From assembly GCA_029817715.1 (NCBI GenBank), contig JARUPY010000190.1:5208001-5272000 (forward strand): 64,000 bases of DNA, given 5' to 3'. Source of the DNA: Melastoma dodecandrum. Taxonomy: Eukaryota; Streptophyta; Magnoliopsida; Myrtales; Melastomataceae. The translations under genes were made by a program, and so were the position numbers. Below are positions 47,044 to 58,105 of this stretch, piece by piece. Below the pieces are notes generated by a model. It saw only the letters and a list, made by a program, of their open reading frames with translations, had not been told where the DNA came from and made no database searches. Within the stretch, counting starts at the first letter, position 1, and each line of letters begins with the position of its first letter.

Positions 47044-48591
47044 ATATTTCATATGCTGACTCATCCTTATGAGGTATTCAACTGCCAAATTCTTTTCAGT
47101 CATTCTGGCCAATGGAGAATTAAGGGCAGATCATCAGACTTTCATGTGGGCGTCCGCTCTCCTCTGTTTGTGCGTCAGAGTCGATATTCAATTAGGATTA
47201 TGTGATTACATTAGCTAATAACTGCAATACCCTTGGTTTGGCAATTTTGGGTTGTAAATCTTGTCCTGATTGTTGTTTGTGTCGTAAACTTTTCAGGATG
47301 TAAGACTCCTGCATCTAAAATGTAACTTTAAATCTGGTTTGGCAATTTGATTGTTGTTTGTTGATTAAATCTGGTTGTTAAGTCATAGATAATATTCTAA
47401 ATTCCGGCTTTTCTTCGTTTCCATTGATTGAGCGTATGGCAATTTCCGGTGAATTTTGATCATCTCGATTCCTGACAATTGGGATTTCAGAGTTACACTG
47501 CCGCCAGGAGATACAAATGGAAAGAACAAGGAGTCGTCATTGGGATGCAATATTGCAAGTGTCTCTTCGTGCGTCGGGCAAATTCTCCGATGATCAAAGC
47601 AAATGTGCCTTCCCTGATGCTCGGAGAGATCTAGGCTGCCTGGGCCCATTGCCGGCGACCCTCTTAAGCCGCCTCGCCATGAATCCATCCATCTTAAACA
47701 TCCAGGTGTTCGGATGTATATCCCACCACCAAGATTTAAAGCATAGAATTGCAAGCTAACCATGCCATTGCAGTCCAACGGAAACAAATGCAGACGACCA
47801 TGCCAGGCTAACAAGTCAACGGCGAACTATCAACCCGGTTCATGCAGCTCACCACTGGAAAAGGCCGGTCAAGACTTCCCAGGCACTGTCGGGCTTCATG
47901 GTGCTCCGCGTGACCGACCCGGCGACACCGAGAAAGAGTTGGATGGGTCCAAACTAGAATACAGGGATGTTTGGAACATTGTTTTTGTACACAACAATCT
48001 AGTGATTTGCATTACCATCGTTTTTTTTTCGCGGTTTGCTCCCGCTGAAAATATTTCGTGGCAGATGATTTCAAAATATTATTATCTCGAACTTATCGCT
48101 GATAACGGAAATTAAAGTTTTCCTTCGATTTTTACTTTGAAAATTGAAATCGACAATTTCGATCTAATAAATTTTAAAATTATTTGACCTATTTCGTAAA
48201 ATATTTTCGCTCGGCTCGTTGTTTTTTTTTCTCCCATGTCAGTCTCCATAGCATGTTTCTTTCCCCGATTCACTTGTTTCTTCCAAAAGTATCCAGAACT
48301 TCTATCTAATTATTTATGGCAATCCCCTTCTATTATATTCTTACCTTACTTTAATTAATACTTAACCCAAAGCTAACACATAAAATTATCCATTTTTTGG
48401 AGTTATATAATGTTATACATATTTATCCACATCCTCTTGTTTTGTTTATTACCTCTTCATAACCGGCCCTAACACTGTCCACCACCGCCACCACGTCGCC
48501 GCCCCCTCCACTCCTCAGGAGATTTAGCCGATTCTGGAATCATCGTCTCCACAGATCCGCTCCTATCGTTGCGACAGAGGTAAAGCAGCGG
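47044..48591. other. Intergenic, no supported gene
   Basis: A GC-rich patch at 47470-47990 is open on both strands for up to 143 codons but has no recognisable domain or splice pattern. It could be a further decayed exon of the upstream gene. 48000-48460 is AT-rich and probably includes the promoter of the acyltransferase gene. Confidence 0.4.
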
Positions 48592-51218
48592 ATGATCAGC
48601 CGGATGGACGCGGGAGATGCGTGGAAAGATAAGGCTCACTGCCTTCATCAGCGCCTGAGGAGTCGATTCCGGATCGCCGTTGTCCACTGGCACTGTCGAT
48701 GTCTCTCCCACCCCGCCTTCTCCGACCGTTACTCCCCTTCCTCGATCGTCCAGCGCTGGCTCCAGCGGTTCCGTGATTTCCGTCGTGATTCCTTGCCTTC
48801 TTCTTCATCGTTCTACCGCAAGACGGGTAGATTATGGACTCGGCACATTTTCTGAAAGTTCCTTTCATTTTCTTTTTTATCTTTTTTGGATCGATTCATA
48901 TTCGCAACTTAGTTGTAGGACTCTCGAATTCGGCTTCTGATCAGCTGCTTGATTCAGGCATTAACGAACATTAGCTGATTGCGCTTTATTACTTCTGAAA
49001 TATGACGTGGTTAAATTAGCCATGGAAGAGCTTTATCTTGTCATATAGATAGCAATGGTTGGTGGAATGCTTGTTTATGTTTGTAGTACCAGAAACTTGG
49101 TTAACTCCTAATGAACGATTTATACTGGCCATAGTCTTGGCATGTTTTGCGTATGAGAAGAATTTGCTTCATTGGATTGCTTTCATAAAGGTATAGCAGA
49201 TCCCTCAGGCCTCCTTTAATTGGTGTGTTTCTGATTGATTAATGTAGTTATGGTTCTTCCATGCAGTTGGAAGGGAATTTAATGAAGAAGAAGAGTCGCT
49301 CCTTCTCAGAATGGTTCAAGCCATCACGGTGCCTGTTTTAGGGAATATGTGTCATGTGTTCATGCATGGTTTAAATCGTGTTCAGGCAAGGATGGTGTGC
49401 TCGGCTTGTGTATCTATAGTTCAATACGACTTGAAGTTTAGCTGAATGGGGTCGCTGTGACAGGTATATGGTTTGGAAAAGTTACGCAAGGCCTTGCTTC
49501 ATAGACCAAAGGACAAGGCCCTTATTACTGTAAGTCCTTTCTTCGTATAAGATATGCTTTATTATAAAATTCGCTGATTTCCCTACAGAACTATTTGTAT
49601 CTTTCGCAAGTACTTGGATACTTGTAGGTGAGCAACCATGTTGCATCTGTGGATGATCCATTCGTCATTGCCTCGCTTCTGCCCCCAAGTGTTCTGATGG
49701 ACGCCCGGAATCTGAGATGGACCCTTTGTGCAACTGATCGGTGCTTCAAGAATCCTGTTACTTCTGCCTTCTTCCGGTCTGTGAGAGTTCTGCCCGTGTC
49801 TCGTGGCGATGGGATCTACCAAAAGGTGCGAGGAAGTAACCATTATCTATTTCCAGATGATTGAAGCTGGATTTGACTTCCTGTTCATGAGCAATAGCTG
49901 ATTAATTAGATGTTTGCTTATCTCATCATCGAGAATGAGTTTCATCTAGTTTTTCTCATTTCACCGGCCTTTGTTCTCTGTTTTGCTTGTATCGTCAATT
50001 ACGCTTAATTATTTGTGTTCTTAATGCTTTGTAACTTTTTTTTTTTATTTTTTATAAGTAATGCTAGGTAACTTTGCTTGTACAGGGCATGGACATGGCT
50101 ATATCGAAGTTGAATAGGGGAGGGTGGGTCCACATCTTTCCTGAAGGAAGTCGTTCCCGGGATGGTGGGAAAACGTTGGGCTCACCTAAGAGAGGTGTCG
50201 GGAGGTGCGCTTGCTACTGTTGTATTTCTGTATTCATGTGTTTTTATGCGTCTCTTTTTGGTTTCCTTCCAGAATGGAGAAAGCATATGAATTGCTCAAT
50301 ATCTCTTCATGTAGACTGAAGAGAGGTTTCCGACACGGTCTCATTAAATTATTTTCCTGCATTCATGTGCCCCTGCAGGTTAGTCCTTGACGCAGACAAC
50401 ATTCCCATGGTTATTCCGTTTGTTCACACCGGAATGCAAGATATCATGCCTATTGGAGCCAATCTTCCTAGGATTGGAAAGACGGTAGGTAACCAATTGG
50501 TTATGCTTCCTTACTTTTTGAACTTGACAGGTGTTATCGATTTAACTGTGTTTTCCCAACCAATCTTCTGTTAAATCCGATAAGGGAACCGATACTTCAA
50601 TTTTTCTGAGTCAGGTAATTGTTGTTTATTTTGCTGAGTCAGGTAATTGTTGTTGTTGGCGATCCACTCGATTTCGATGATGTTATCTTGATGGAGGAGT
50701 CTCAACACATCACAAGAGGGCACCTTTACGATGCCGTGTCATCCAGAATAGGTCACACGCTACAGGAGCTAAAGCTGCAGGCCGACAGGTTGGCACTGGA
50801 GCAGTCGTTGGCGCAGTTACATGGGCCTGGCCAGCAAAACTCCGAAAGAGCCGCCAGAATATTGCAGCTAATCGATTGGGAGTCTCTTGGTGCTACTCAC
50901 GAATCGTCTCCTGACCAGTTCCCTTCAACGAAAAAGGAGTCCCATCTTCAGCAAGAACCGGACCTTAAGAGCACTGGAGAACATCATAACATCGGCCTCG
51001 CATACGAGGGAGGTATCATGTCGAGAATGCGAGGCTTGGTGGATCCGTCCGAACTGATGGGTTTCGCCGCGAGGGGCCTGTTCATCAATAGCAGGCCAAG
51101 CGGGTGTCAGGAAGAAACTCCAACTCGAGGCCCCGGGCCTCTGACGGTATGGAAGCAATACATCGAGGCTAATTTGATGCGGATAGTGATGATGCCCAGT
51201 ACGGCAACCAGTTCGTAG
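48592..51218 (+). CDS. Tafazzin-like phospholipid/glycerol acyltransferase
   Basis: Seven exons join in one frame to 472 residues: 48592-48826, 49267-49385, 49464-49529, 49628-49825, 50086-50204, 50379-50484 and 50643-51218. The plsC acyltransferase motifs are clear: NHVASVDD (H144-x4-D149, catalytic) and FPEGSRSRD (about residues 224-232), followed by IPMVIPFVHTGMQDIMP and VVVGDPLDFDD. Tafazzins remodel cardiolipin or N-acylate phosphatidylethanolamine, at mitochondrial or other membranes. The long C-terminal tail (after residue 285) is polar and specific to this plant subgroup. Intron 2 starts with GC (CAG|GCAAGG) instead of GT; the others are GT-AG. The frame is open upstream of the chosen ATG, so the start could be earlier. 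Confidence 0.9.
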
Positions 51219-51824
51219 CTCGCCTCTCGTCTCCTCATGGTCTACAGCCCCTTTCTACCGTACAGGATGTGAGGGAGTTGGTTAGTGATTAGCTGGCCTA
51301 GTCGCCAAAGAAAGAATACGGCATGCCTTGTGGCTTTAACAAATAACAAATCCCCTGCCTACTTTCTTTCCTTCTCTTTAGTTTGTTTTGGCCTCCCCTT
51401 GTAGATAAATACGGTCACTCTCTTGATACTTGTTGTACCTTAAAGATGGTCGTGGTGGTTAATGGAGGAAAAATAATTGTATAATTGGCCGTTTCTTGAT
51501 TTATGTATAATTATCTAAGATAATTCCAGACTTCAATTTTAGAGGCTTTCGGACATGCAAATCAATTTATGTCCGGACATGCGACAAATATAAGCCAGAA
51601 AGAAAAGAGAGGGAGAGAAAGAGAGAGAGGAGGGAGTTTGTCCACCGTCTGTACCTTCCCCCTTCATCGAATCAAAACCTTCACCGACCGACCCTCACCC
51701 AACGTCGCCATTTACTTCGCCTTACCCATTTCTCCCAACCCCACCCACCTTCAGCCCATTGATTTCCTTTACCTTCTCATCTCCAAAGATCGATCCTTTC
51801 CTCCATCTTCCTTCCCCCGGTATC
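51219..51824. other. Intergenic between acyltransferase and RING genes
   Basis: Presumed 3' UTR followed by a GA-rich stretch (about 51598-51632) and the C-rich 5' leader of the RING gene. Nothing else was seen. Confidence 0.5.
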
Positions 51825-54236
51825 ATGGGATTGAAGGGCGACGATGACGACGAGGTCCCCCTGGAAGATTCGGTCAAAGACTCCGACGCCGAGGGGAAGG
51901 TCTTCCCTTGCTCGATCTGCCTCGATTCCGTCACCGATGACGGAAATCGGTCCTGGGCTAAGCTCCAGTGCGGCCACCGGTTTCACCTAGGTAAGTTGCG
52001 CTCGAGGGGGAAAAGGAAATTACCCATGTTGTCCGTTTTTTTATGTAATGCGTGTTGATTGCTTAGGTTGGATTTTGGTGATCTGGTTCATTATTTTTAA
52101 GGCAAACTTTGGGATTTTTGGATCCGGATATGGTGGATTCTGGCAGGAGATTTGGTTTGTTTTCCTTCGTGGATTATGTTTAGGGGAGCTGGGGTTGGTC
52201 AACTCGACCTGCGTCTGAATGAAAGATGTCACCTTGGAGGTCGTTGCTTTGTGGGAATGGAAATACTTGGGGAGCAATTCGAGAGTTTCTGGGAAGGAAT
52301 GCTCGTTTGGGGCATAGACGATCTGAGCATTTTACATTTCTTATTTGTGGAACGGATGAAGTCATCTATGTGAAAGACAGGACTGGAATTTATTGTCCTG
52401 GGAGGTCTTCTCACATCATTGTCCGAGAGATTCAGCATGATGAAATTCTCGAAGTTTTTGTGGTTCAGCTCAATTTATCATAGATATCATGGCTTTATTC
52501 AAATTTAGATCTGATTAAAGCGTTGTTCTATTTCCCGAATTCAGAGCATTGATCCATAATTTGCTCGCGATACAGATTGTATTGGCTCGGCCTTCAATGT
52601 GAAGGGTGCAATGCAGTGCCCCAACTGTAGGAAGGTTGAGAAAGGGCAGTGGCTTTATGGAAGCCGTTGCCGTCCTCTTTCTGACTTCAGCATGGAGGAC
52701 TGGACCAATGACGATGATCTTTATGACATGGGCTATTCCGAGATGGTATGGAAGCAGTTTTATTGGACACACTTGAAAAGCATACTTTTAATTAGTAATT
52801 AGCTGTTAAATTCCTCTACGTGTGTCTATCGTATGGCAGTCATTCGGGGTGCATTGGTGCCCTTTTGGACAGTTGGCGAGGCTTCCATCCTTATACGAGT
52901 AAGGACGATATCGCATTCTAATTTTATTGCAGTTTGCCTTCCCTATAATGTTTGTGTTTGGACTGTGCCGCACCACAGTTCGAGAGGGTGTCAAAGCTGT
53001 CACATTTTTCCTGTCGTCGAAATAAATCTGGTTTATTATTGTCTGTCCTTTGTATTGTCTTTCTGTCTCCAATGCAATGCATTCCTGAGCCTGACTGATA
53101 TTTTCGTTTAACTTTTAATGACCTGCACTGGGATAATGTTGCAGGGACAATGAGATCATGTCAACTGCATGTAAGAATCTCGTTGCTACTTGGTCAGTGA
53201 TAATTTCTATTCTTATTTACAGTGAAGAAGCTGATCGATCCCAAAATGCAGATAATGGGATTCAGCACGCTTTCTTTGCAGAGCACTCGGCCGTATCCTC
53301 TTCTACCCACTATTGCCCATATATAGCCTACTTTGGGTCAATTCATCCATCCACCTCCAACTCTTCTGGAAGTGCGCCTGATGGGACGAATATTCATAAC
53401 CACTGGAATGGACCTTTGTTACCCGGTGAAGTCCCAACGTCCTATCCTTTCCAAGCCGTTGATGTTCAATATCATGGTTGGGATCAACCCTCTTCCTTCT
53501 CCAACAGTAATTACCGACGTGGTGCTATTGCTGACCAGCCTCCAGTTCCACCACCTAGTCATAGGTCTGGCAGGACTATCTCCGATGTACATAGGGCTGG
53601 ATCTCTGATGCATCCATTCCCCGTCGGTCACAGGTAATTTTAGAGAACTGATTAGCACCTACAAATACACAGGCATTATGATTGATCTTGGTCATCAAAC
53701 TGAGGACCTTTCACTGCTGCATAAGTTCTCTAGATTATCGGGTTACAACTAATTCAACGTAATCTGACAGTTCTGGAGGTAGGTCTGGGAGCTCGGTGCC
53801 ATCGTCATTTATTCCTCCCTACCCTGGCAGTAATGCTCGGGCTCGAAACCGAGTTCAAGCTCTGCAGGCATACTACCAGCAGCAGCAACAACCATCGAGT
53901 CATTTGCAGCCTTCTCGTACCCCCATTGTTTCTGCCACCAGACGATCAAGTAGCAGTCACCGAGGAATGCAAATGGGTTTGGTATCATCATCTCCTGAAC
54001 ATAACAGTGGCTTTTATATCATCCCAACTGGCTCCTCTGGTCCTAATTATCAAGAGCCAGAGAACCCTTCCCCTGTTCAGCTTCATGGATGGGAGAGGGA
54101 TCCCTCAGTCCCATTCCAGTTGACCCCAGAAGAACGGGATTCAACTTGGCCATACAACCCATTGTCTGGTAGATCAGAGTTGGGTGTTTGGCCGAGTAGC
54201 TTCCATGCAACCCATGGATCAGAGAGGACTCCTTGA
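51825..54236 (+). CDS. RING-H2 finger protein (probable E3 ubiquitin ligase)
   Basis: Six exons join to 422 residues: 51825-51990, 52576-52745, 52840-52898, 53145-53170, 53252-53633 and 53771-54236. The RING-H2 finger is complete: C29-x2-C32-x16-C49-x-H51-x2-H54-x2-C57-x12-C70-x2-C73, with exon 1 ending within it. Next come FGVHWCPFGQLARLPS, EHSAVSSSTHYCPYIAYFG, and a Ser/Pro/Gln-rich tail with a coiled start (ARNRVQALQAYYQQQQ). RING-H2 proteins recruit E2 enzymes; the substrate is unknown. Exon 4 is only 26 bp. The exon 4-5 junction was chosen because it keeps the frame; reading through the intron is also open for a while, so a retained-intron form is possible. Confidence 0.88.
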
Positions 54237-55053
54237 TGATGGATTGGGGGAATCCCCTCTTATCCTATGCCGTATGCAAACTGGCCTTTTCATACTGGCT
54301 GAATGGTAAAATGTGCCTGATATATGCTTCATGCTTTGTTTATATTCGATTCCGATTCGGAATCTGGAAGGCGAATCTGGGAGGAATTCGGCAATCCCTT
54401 CGAACTAGATTTTCTGAGATTCACAAAAAAACACTGCCATTATCAAGTGACGCCTTTAAGGGCGGAGGGATTCTTGTGATGGATACTGTTCACCAAACTG
54501 GTGATTCATAGTTGATGTGAATTCATGTCATTATGGACGTTTATTATATTGGTATTTTCCAGTGGCAGTGCTTCCATTACATGATGCTTGTTTAGTACCA
54601 CAATTCTATGGCACTTCCATTTGTTGTGTATTGGTTATTAGCCCATCTGAAGTAACAGAGCCATAGCTTATGTGTGCATCGATGTAAAGAGTTTGTGCCT
54701 GCCTTACACAGGTGCGAATAAGCGAGGTTAAAATTCGGTTTCGGTGCAATAAGGCTTCATGAGGTGGACGGAGGAAGTCTTCTCTCATTAACCAGAGACA
54801 TTGCACAAAGCTGCAATCCATAAAAGCCTCTAACAATGTACAAATTATACAGAGTAACTCTACACTTACATACCCAACTTCAAAAGCAAACTATGCCAAG
54901 AGGATAGCTTGCCGGCAATGACCGTGGCGGGGGGTTTACAGTTGTGCTCCCGCAGATCCTTCTCCTGTGTGCTCGTCATGCTTTTCCTAACTTAGGAGGC
55001 TGTCCAGAAATGAGGGAATGTTGTTAGCATTTACAAAAACGAAGAGGACAAAG
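54237..55053. other. Convergent 3' flanks of RING and PP1 genes
   Basis: Probable 3' UTRs of the two convergent genes. No further coding sequence is supported. Confidence 0.5.
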
Positions 55054-56428
55054 TCATGCGAACTGCACCTTCTTGAGGATTACTCCTGATGTATTGCTTG
55101 ATGATGGTTTATCACGTGGCTTCAGGATCTCAAAGGAACACACCAGAGACTCATCGACGCTTAACAAAGCCCCGGCATTATCGAACTCCCCACCATAGTT
55201 CGGAGCCGAAAATATTGTGACCAATCTCCGTTTTGCAAAAAACTCGTACCCATCTTCTACTACCTACAGGCGAAATGACAAGATTATGATAGTGAGATTT
55301 CTATTCAAACATACAGAAAGCACCTTCTGACCACTTTCAAGAACTTTATAAAGGGAGATAATGAGTAACTGCAGACCGGCTCACCTGATGGCCACGACAT
55401 ATTAAATCGAGATCATTTTTTTCTAGAAATTCGGCCACCCGATCAGGACCGAAAGTGCAAGACACCCCTCTATCGCTATCAGCCCATCCTTCAACATTGG
55501 GATCAGGATCAGCCCAAAGCAGATCGCAAAGAAGTCCGTAATCAGGAATATCGGTCGGCCTGGGGAGTTCCTTGATTTGGTCCAAAGTTTTCAACTCCGG
55601 AGAGAGTCCCCCATGCATACAGAGTATCTTGTCATCAATGATAGCAGCTACAGGTAGACAGTTGAAGCATTCGGTAAAAATTTTCCACAGCCGGACATTA
55701 AACCTCCTCTTGCACTCATCGTAAAACCCATAAATGCGGTTGATTTTTGCGTCTTCGTGGTTCCCCCTCAAGAGAAACATCTTATCCGGGTACCGAATCT
55801 TGTAGGCAAGGAGCAAGCATATCGTCTCCAAGCTTTGTTTCCCCCGATCGACATAATCACCGAGGAACAGATAGTTTGAGGCCGGAGGGTGGCCTCCGTA
55901 CTCAAACAGCCTGAGCAAATCCTTGTACTGGCCATGAACGTCGCCTGCACGAGGCTCGTAGCATCAATAATACTCCAACAGTGGGTAACAAATGCCAACG
56001 GAATTCTCCAAAAACAACAACGAATGAATGAGGGCGAACAAACTCCTGGAAACACTGTAGCAGTCGTCCTCCATACTCCAATCTCTCCAAAGAGTCTAAT
56101 TGAAAATCCTCCACATTCCAAAACACAATGAAACTCAAAACCCAATCCTTCAATCCAGACAGCAAAGACAAAAATCCCGATCCAACCACAACGAGCTCAA
56201 ACGGCGTACCAGGGGAGGAGGAGGAGAGTTACCGCAAATTCTAATGGGGGCACGCAGCTGGAGGAGGTTAGGCTGAGACAAGAAGACCTGTCGAGCGTTA
56301 ATACAGAGCTGTCGGATCTCCGCCTCCGACAACTGAACCTGCTTCCCCCCTTTCCCTTCCAACAACCTGGCGATCACGTCATCCAACACCTTCCCTTCCA
56401 TCATCCCTTCCATCGTCATCCTCAACAT
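55054..56428 (-). CDS. TOPP: Serine/threonine protein phosphatase PP1 catalytic subunit
   Basis: Three minus-strand exons (56428-56233, 55944-55385, 55263-55054) encode 321 residues, normal for plant TOPPs. Metal and catalytic motifs are all present: GDVHGQ (about 66-71), GDYVDRG (94-100), GNHE (126-129), CMHGGLSPE and LICRGHQVV; the [13 protein letters not shown] loop follows. The enzyme removes phosphate from Ser/Thr in nucleus and cytosol, and regulatory subunits give specificity. The N-terminus has several possible Met starts ([12 protein letters not shown]); the first is used here, but Met4 or Met6 may be the real one. The C-terminal tail after residue 300 is short and ends KKVQFA. Both introns are GT-AG. 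Confidence 0.95.
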
Positions 56429-56819
56429 CTTGAGAAAAGGACCGACCTTTATCCCTTATCTCACGAAAAGGGCAAAAGGGTAAACGTGAACCGGGGGGAT
56501 TGGATAGACAGTCGGCGCTTTTCTTAACCTGTTCGGGTTTGGATCTGGAAATTCCCTTCCCCCTCGAGATTTGAAGCAATCAGTTGGACCGTCAAGCGGA
56601 CAGGGGAATAGGGAGGCTGCTGCTGTTGCCGTGGCCTGTGATTTTGAAGAGGGGGGATTGATTGGTCGATGATATCTGGCAAAACCCAAGATGAGGAATT
56701 GGGGGTTTGCTTTGTAAGCTTGCCGTTAGTACTTTTAGTCGACGTAAACGGGAAGACTTTGATCGGGTCAAGTCAAAAGGGGAGGGAGGAGGGGGAGGGG
56801 AGGAAAAAAAGAAAACATA

Positions 56820-56891
56820 TTCCATTGCCGGGAATCGAACCCGGGTCTCCTGGGTGAAAGCCAGATATCCTAACCGCTGGACGACAATGGA
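56820..56891 (-). tRNA. tRNA-Glu (UUC)
   Basis: 72 nt on the minus strand. The acceptor arm TCCATTG pairs with CAATGGA at all seven positions, and the discriminator A is at 56820. The anticodon loop is CTTTCAC (anticodon TTC), and the T-arm contains GGTTCGATTCC. The D-arm has AGCGGTTAGGAT, as in plant nuclear tRNA-Glu. No intron is present. It lies about 390 bp upstream of the PP1 start on the same strand. Confidence 0.95.
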
Positions 56892-57487
56892 TTTCTGTGC
56901 CTTACTTCCTCCATTAATATATAAAAATTACTAAGGTTTCCATCAATTTCAGCCACGAGAGAGCTTTTGTTTCCTCCCCCACCCAAAAAAAGACACAGAA
57001 GCCGCCATATAGCTACGAAGACAAAAGAATAATGTATCAGCCACAATCCATCGAATTCTCTGAATTGGTCAAAAAAAATATTTTGAATCCTCATCAGGTG
57101 GTGGGCTGGAGGATCATTCATCATTATCCTATTTCCCCTTTCTTTTATCTTAAGAATCATATTTGATATAATATCCTTTTTGTCCTTGGTAAATAATATT
57201 TATTTAACCTCCCTACCCTCCGACCGCACGCCACGTTTCAATCCTTGTCGGGAAGAGCAGGCGGGACCCACCTTCCCCCCCCCATTCGAAACACTCCCTC
57301 CAACTTAACTCGGCCGTCGGTTGAGATCCAGATCAACGGTCAGGATCTATCCCAACCCCTACACTCCCGCCAATTTTAAGTATCCGCCGCCCATTGCTCT
57401 GGAGAGCTCTCTCCTCCTCCCCCCACTTCCTTCCTTACTCCCACTCGATCTGTACTTGGGGAATTGATCGATCGCCTTATTCCGGAA
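56892..57487. other. Intergenic upstream of the DRM1-like remnant
   Basis: AT-rich to about 57200, then C-rich, ending in a CT-rich leader-like stretch. No gene was seen. Confidence 0.5.
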
Positions 57488-58105
57488 ATGGGCCTCCTCG
57501 ATCACCTCTGGGACGAATCCCTGGCCGGTCCTCGTCCCGATTCCGGTCACGGCAAGCTCCGCAATCACAACACCTCAGATGATTCATGTATAACTTGATC
57601 TTGACTCTTCAGATGATTTATGTATAAGAAAGCTGAAAATAATAATAAACAGAGGATCGAATGGATCCGTCGCCAGTAATGATCCTGGCGACTCCCCGAT
57701 GCTGAATTGACGTCCCCGTATGTATTTCTGTTTACACAGAATTTGATGCCGCAGCGTGTTTCGGGGACGATTCGTCGGAGGAAGCCACGAGAGTGACGCA
57801 AAATCACGATCGTCAAGCCGCCAGGGTACACGTCTAGCTCCCCTCCTGTGTCCCCTGCTGGATCTGTCACCCCGACCTCCCCCTTTTCCGGTGAGCAGCA
57901 CCTTTGTTTTGATCTTCGTTCGCATATTCACGCGTGCGGTCGGCCGAAACTAACGGGGTCTTAACTTTTTTTATCCATTGCTTTAAAAAAATGGGATGAT
58001 CTGGACCGAGGAAGCAGAGGGTCCTTTCGGTTCCCAGGAGCGTCAACGGTGGAGCCGCATGAGAAAGCAGGCCAAGTCAGAACAGAAAGCCCCAATCCTC
58101 TTTAA
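57488..58105 (+). pseudogene. Broken dormancy-associated / auxin-repressed protein gene (DRM1/ARP family)
   Basis: Three blocks in the order of the DRM1/ARP family are visible. 57488-57580 begins MGLLDHLWDESLAGPRPDSG, the family's N-terminus. 57764-57895 contains GDDSSEEATRVT, and then, in another frame, VKPPGYTSSSPPVSPAGS and TPTSPFSG before a GTGAGC donor. About 58010-58105 matches the C-terminal Phe-Arg-Phe region and ends TESPNPL. A frame change (about two bases lost) occurs between the two halves of the second block, and the region after exon 1 is disordered. DRM1 proteins are small, disordered and associated with bud dormancy and low auxin. This copy probably makes no normal product. 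Confidence 0.7.

Noticed and set aside
47383..47814. 143-codon minus-strand ORF
   Set aside because: No domain or splice context; the overlapping + strand is equally open.
48469..48868. Minus-strand ORFs opposite acyltransferase exon 1
   Set aside because: Antisense shadows of a GC-rich coding exon.
53158..53251. Open reading through RING gene intron 4 as coding sequence
   Set aside because: The family block continues correctly only when GTAAGA (53171) is joined to the acceptor at 53251; read-through is kept only as a possible retained intron.
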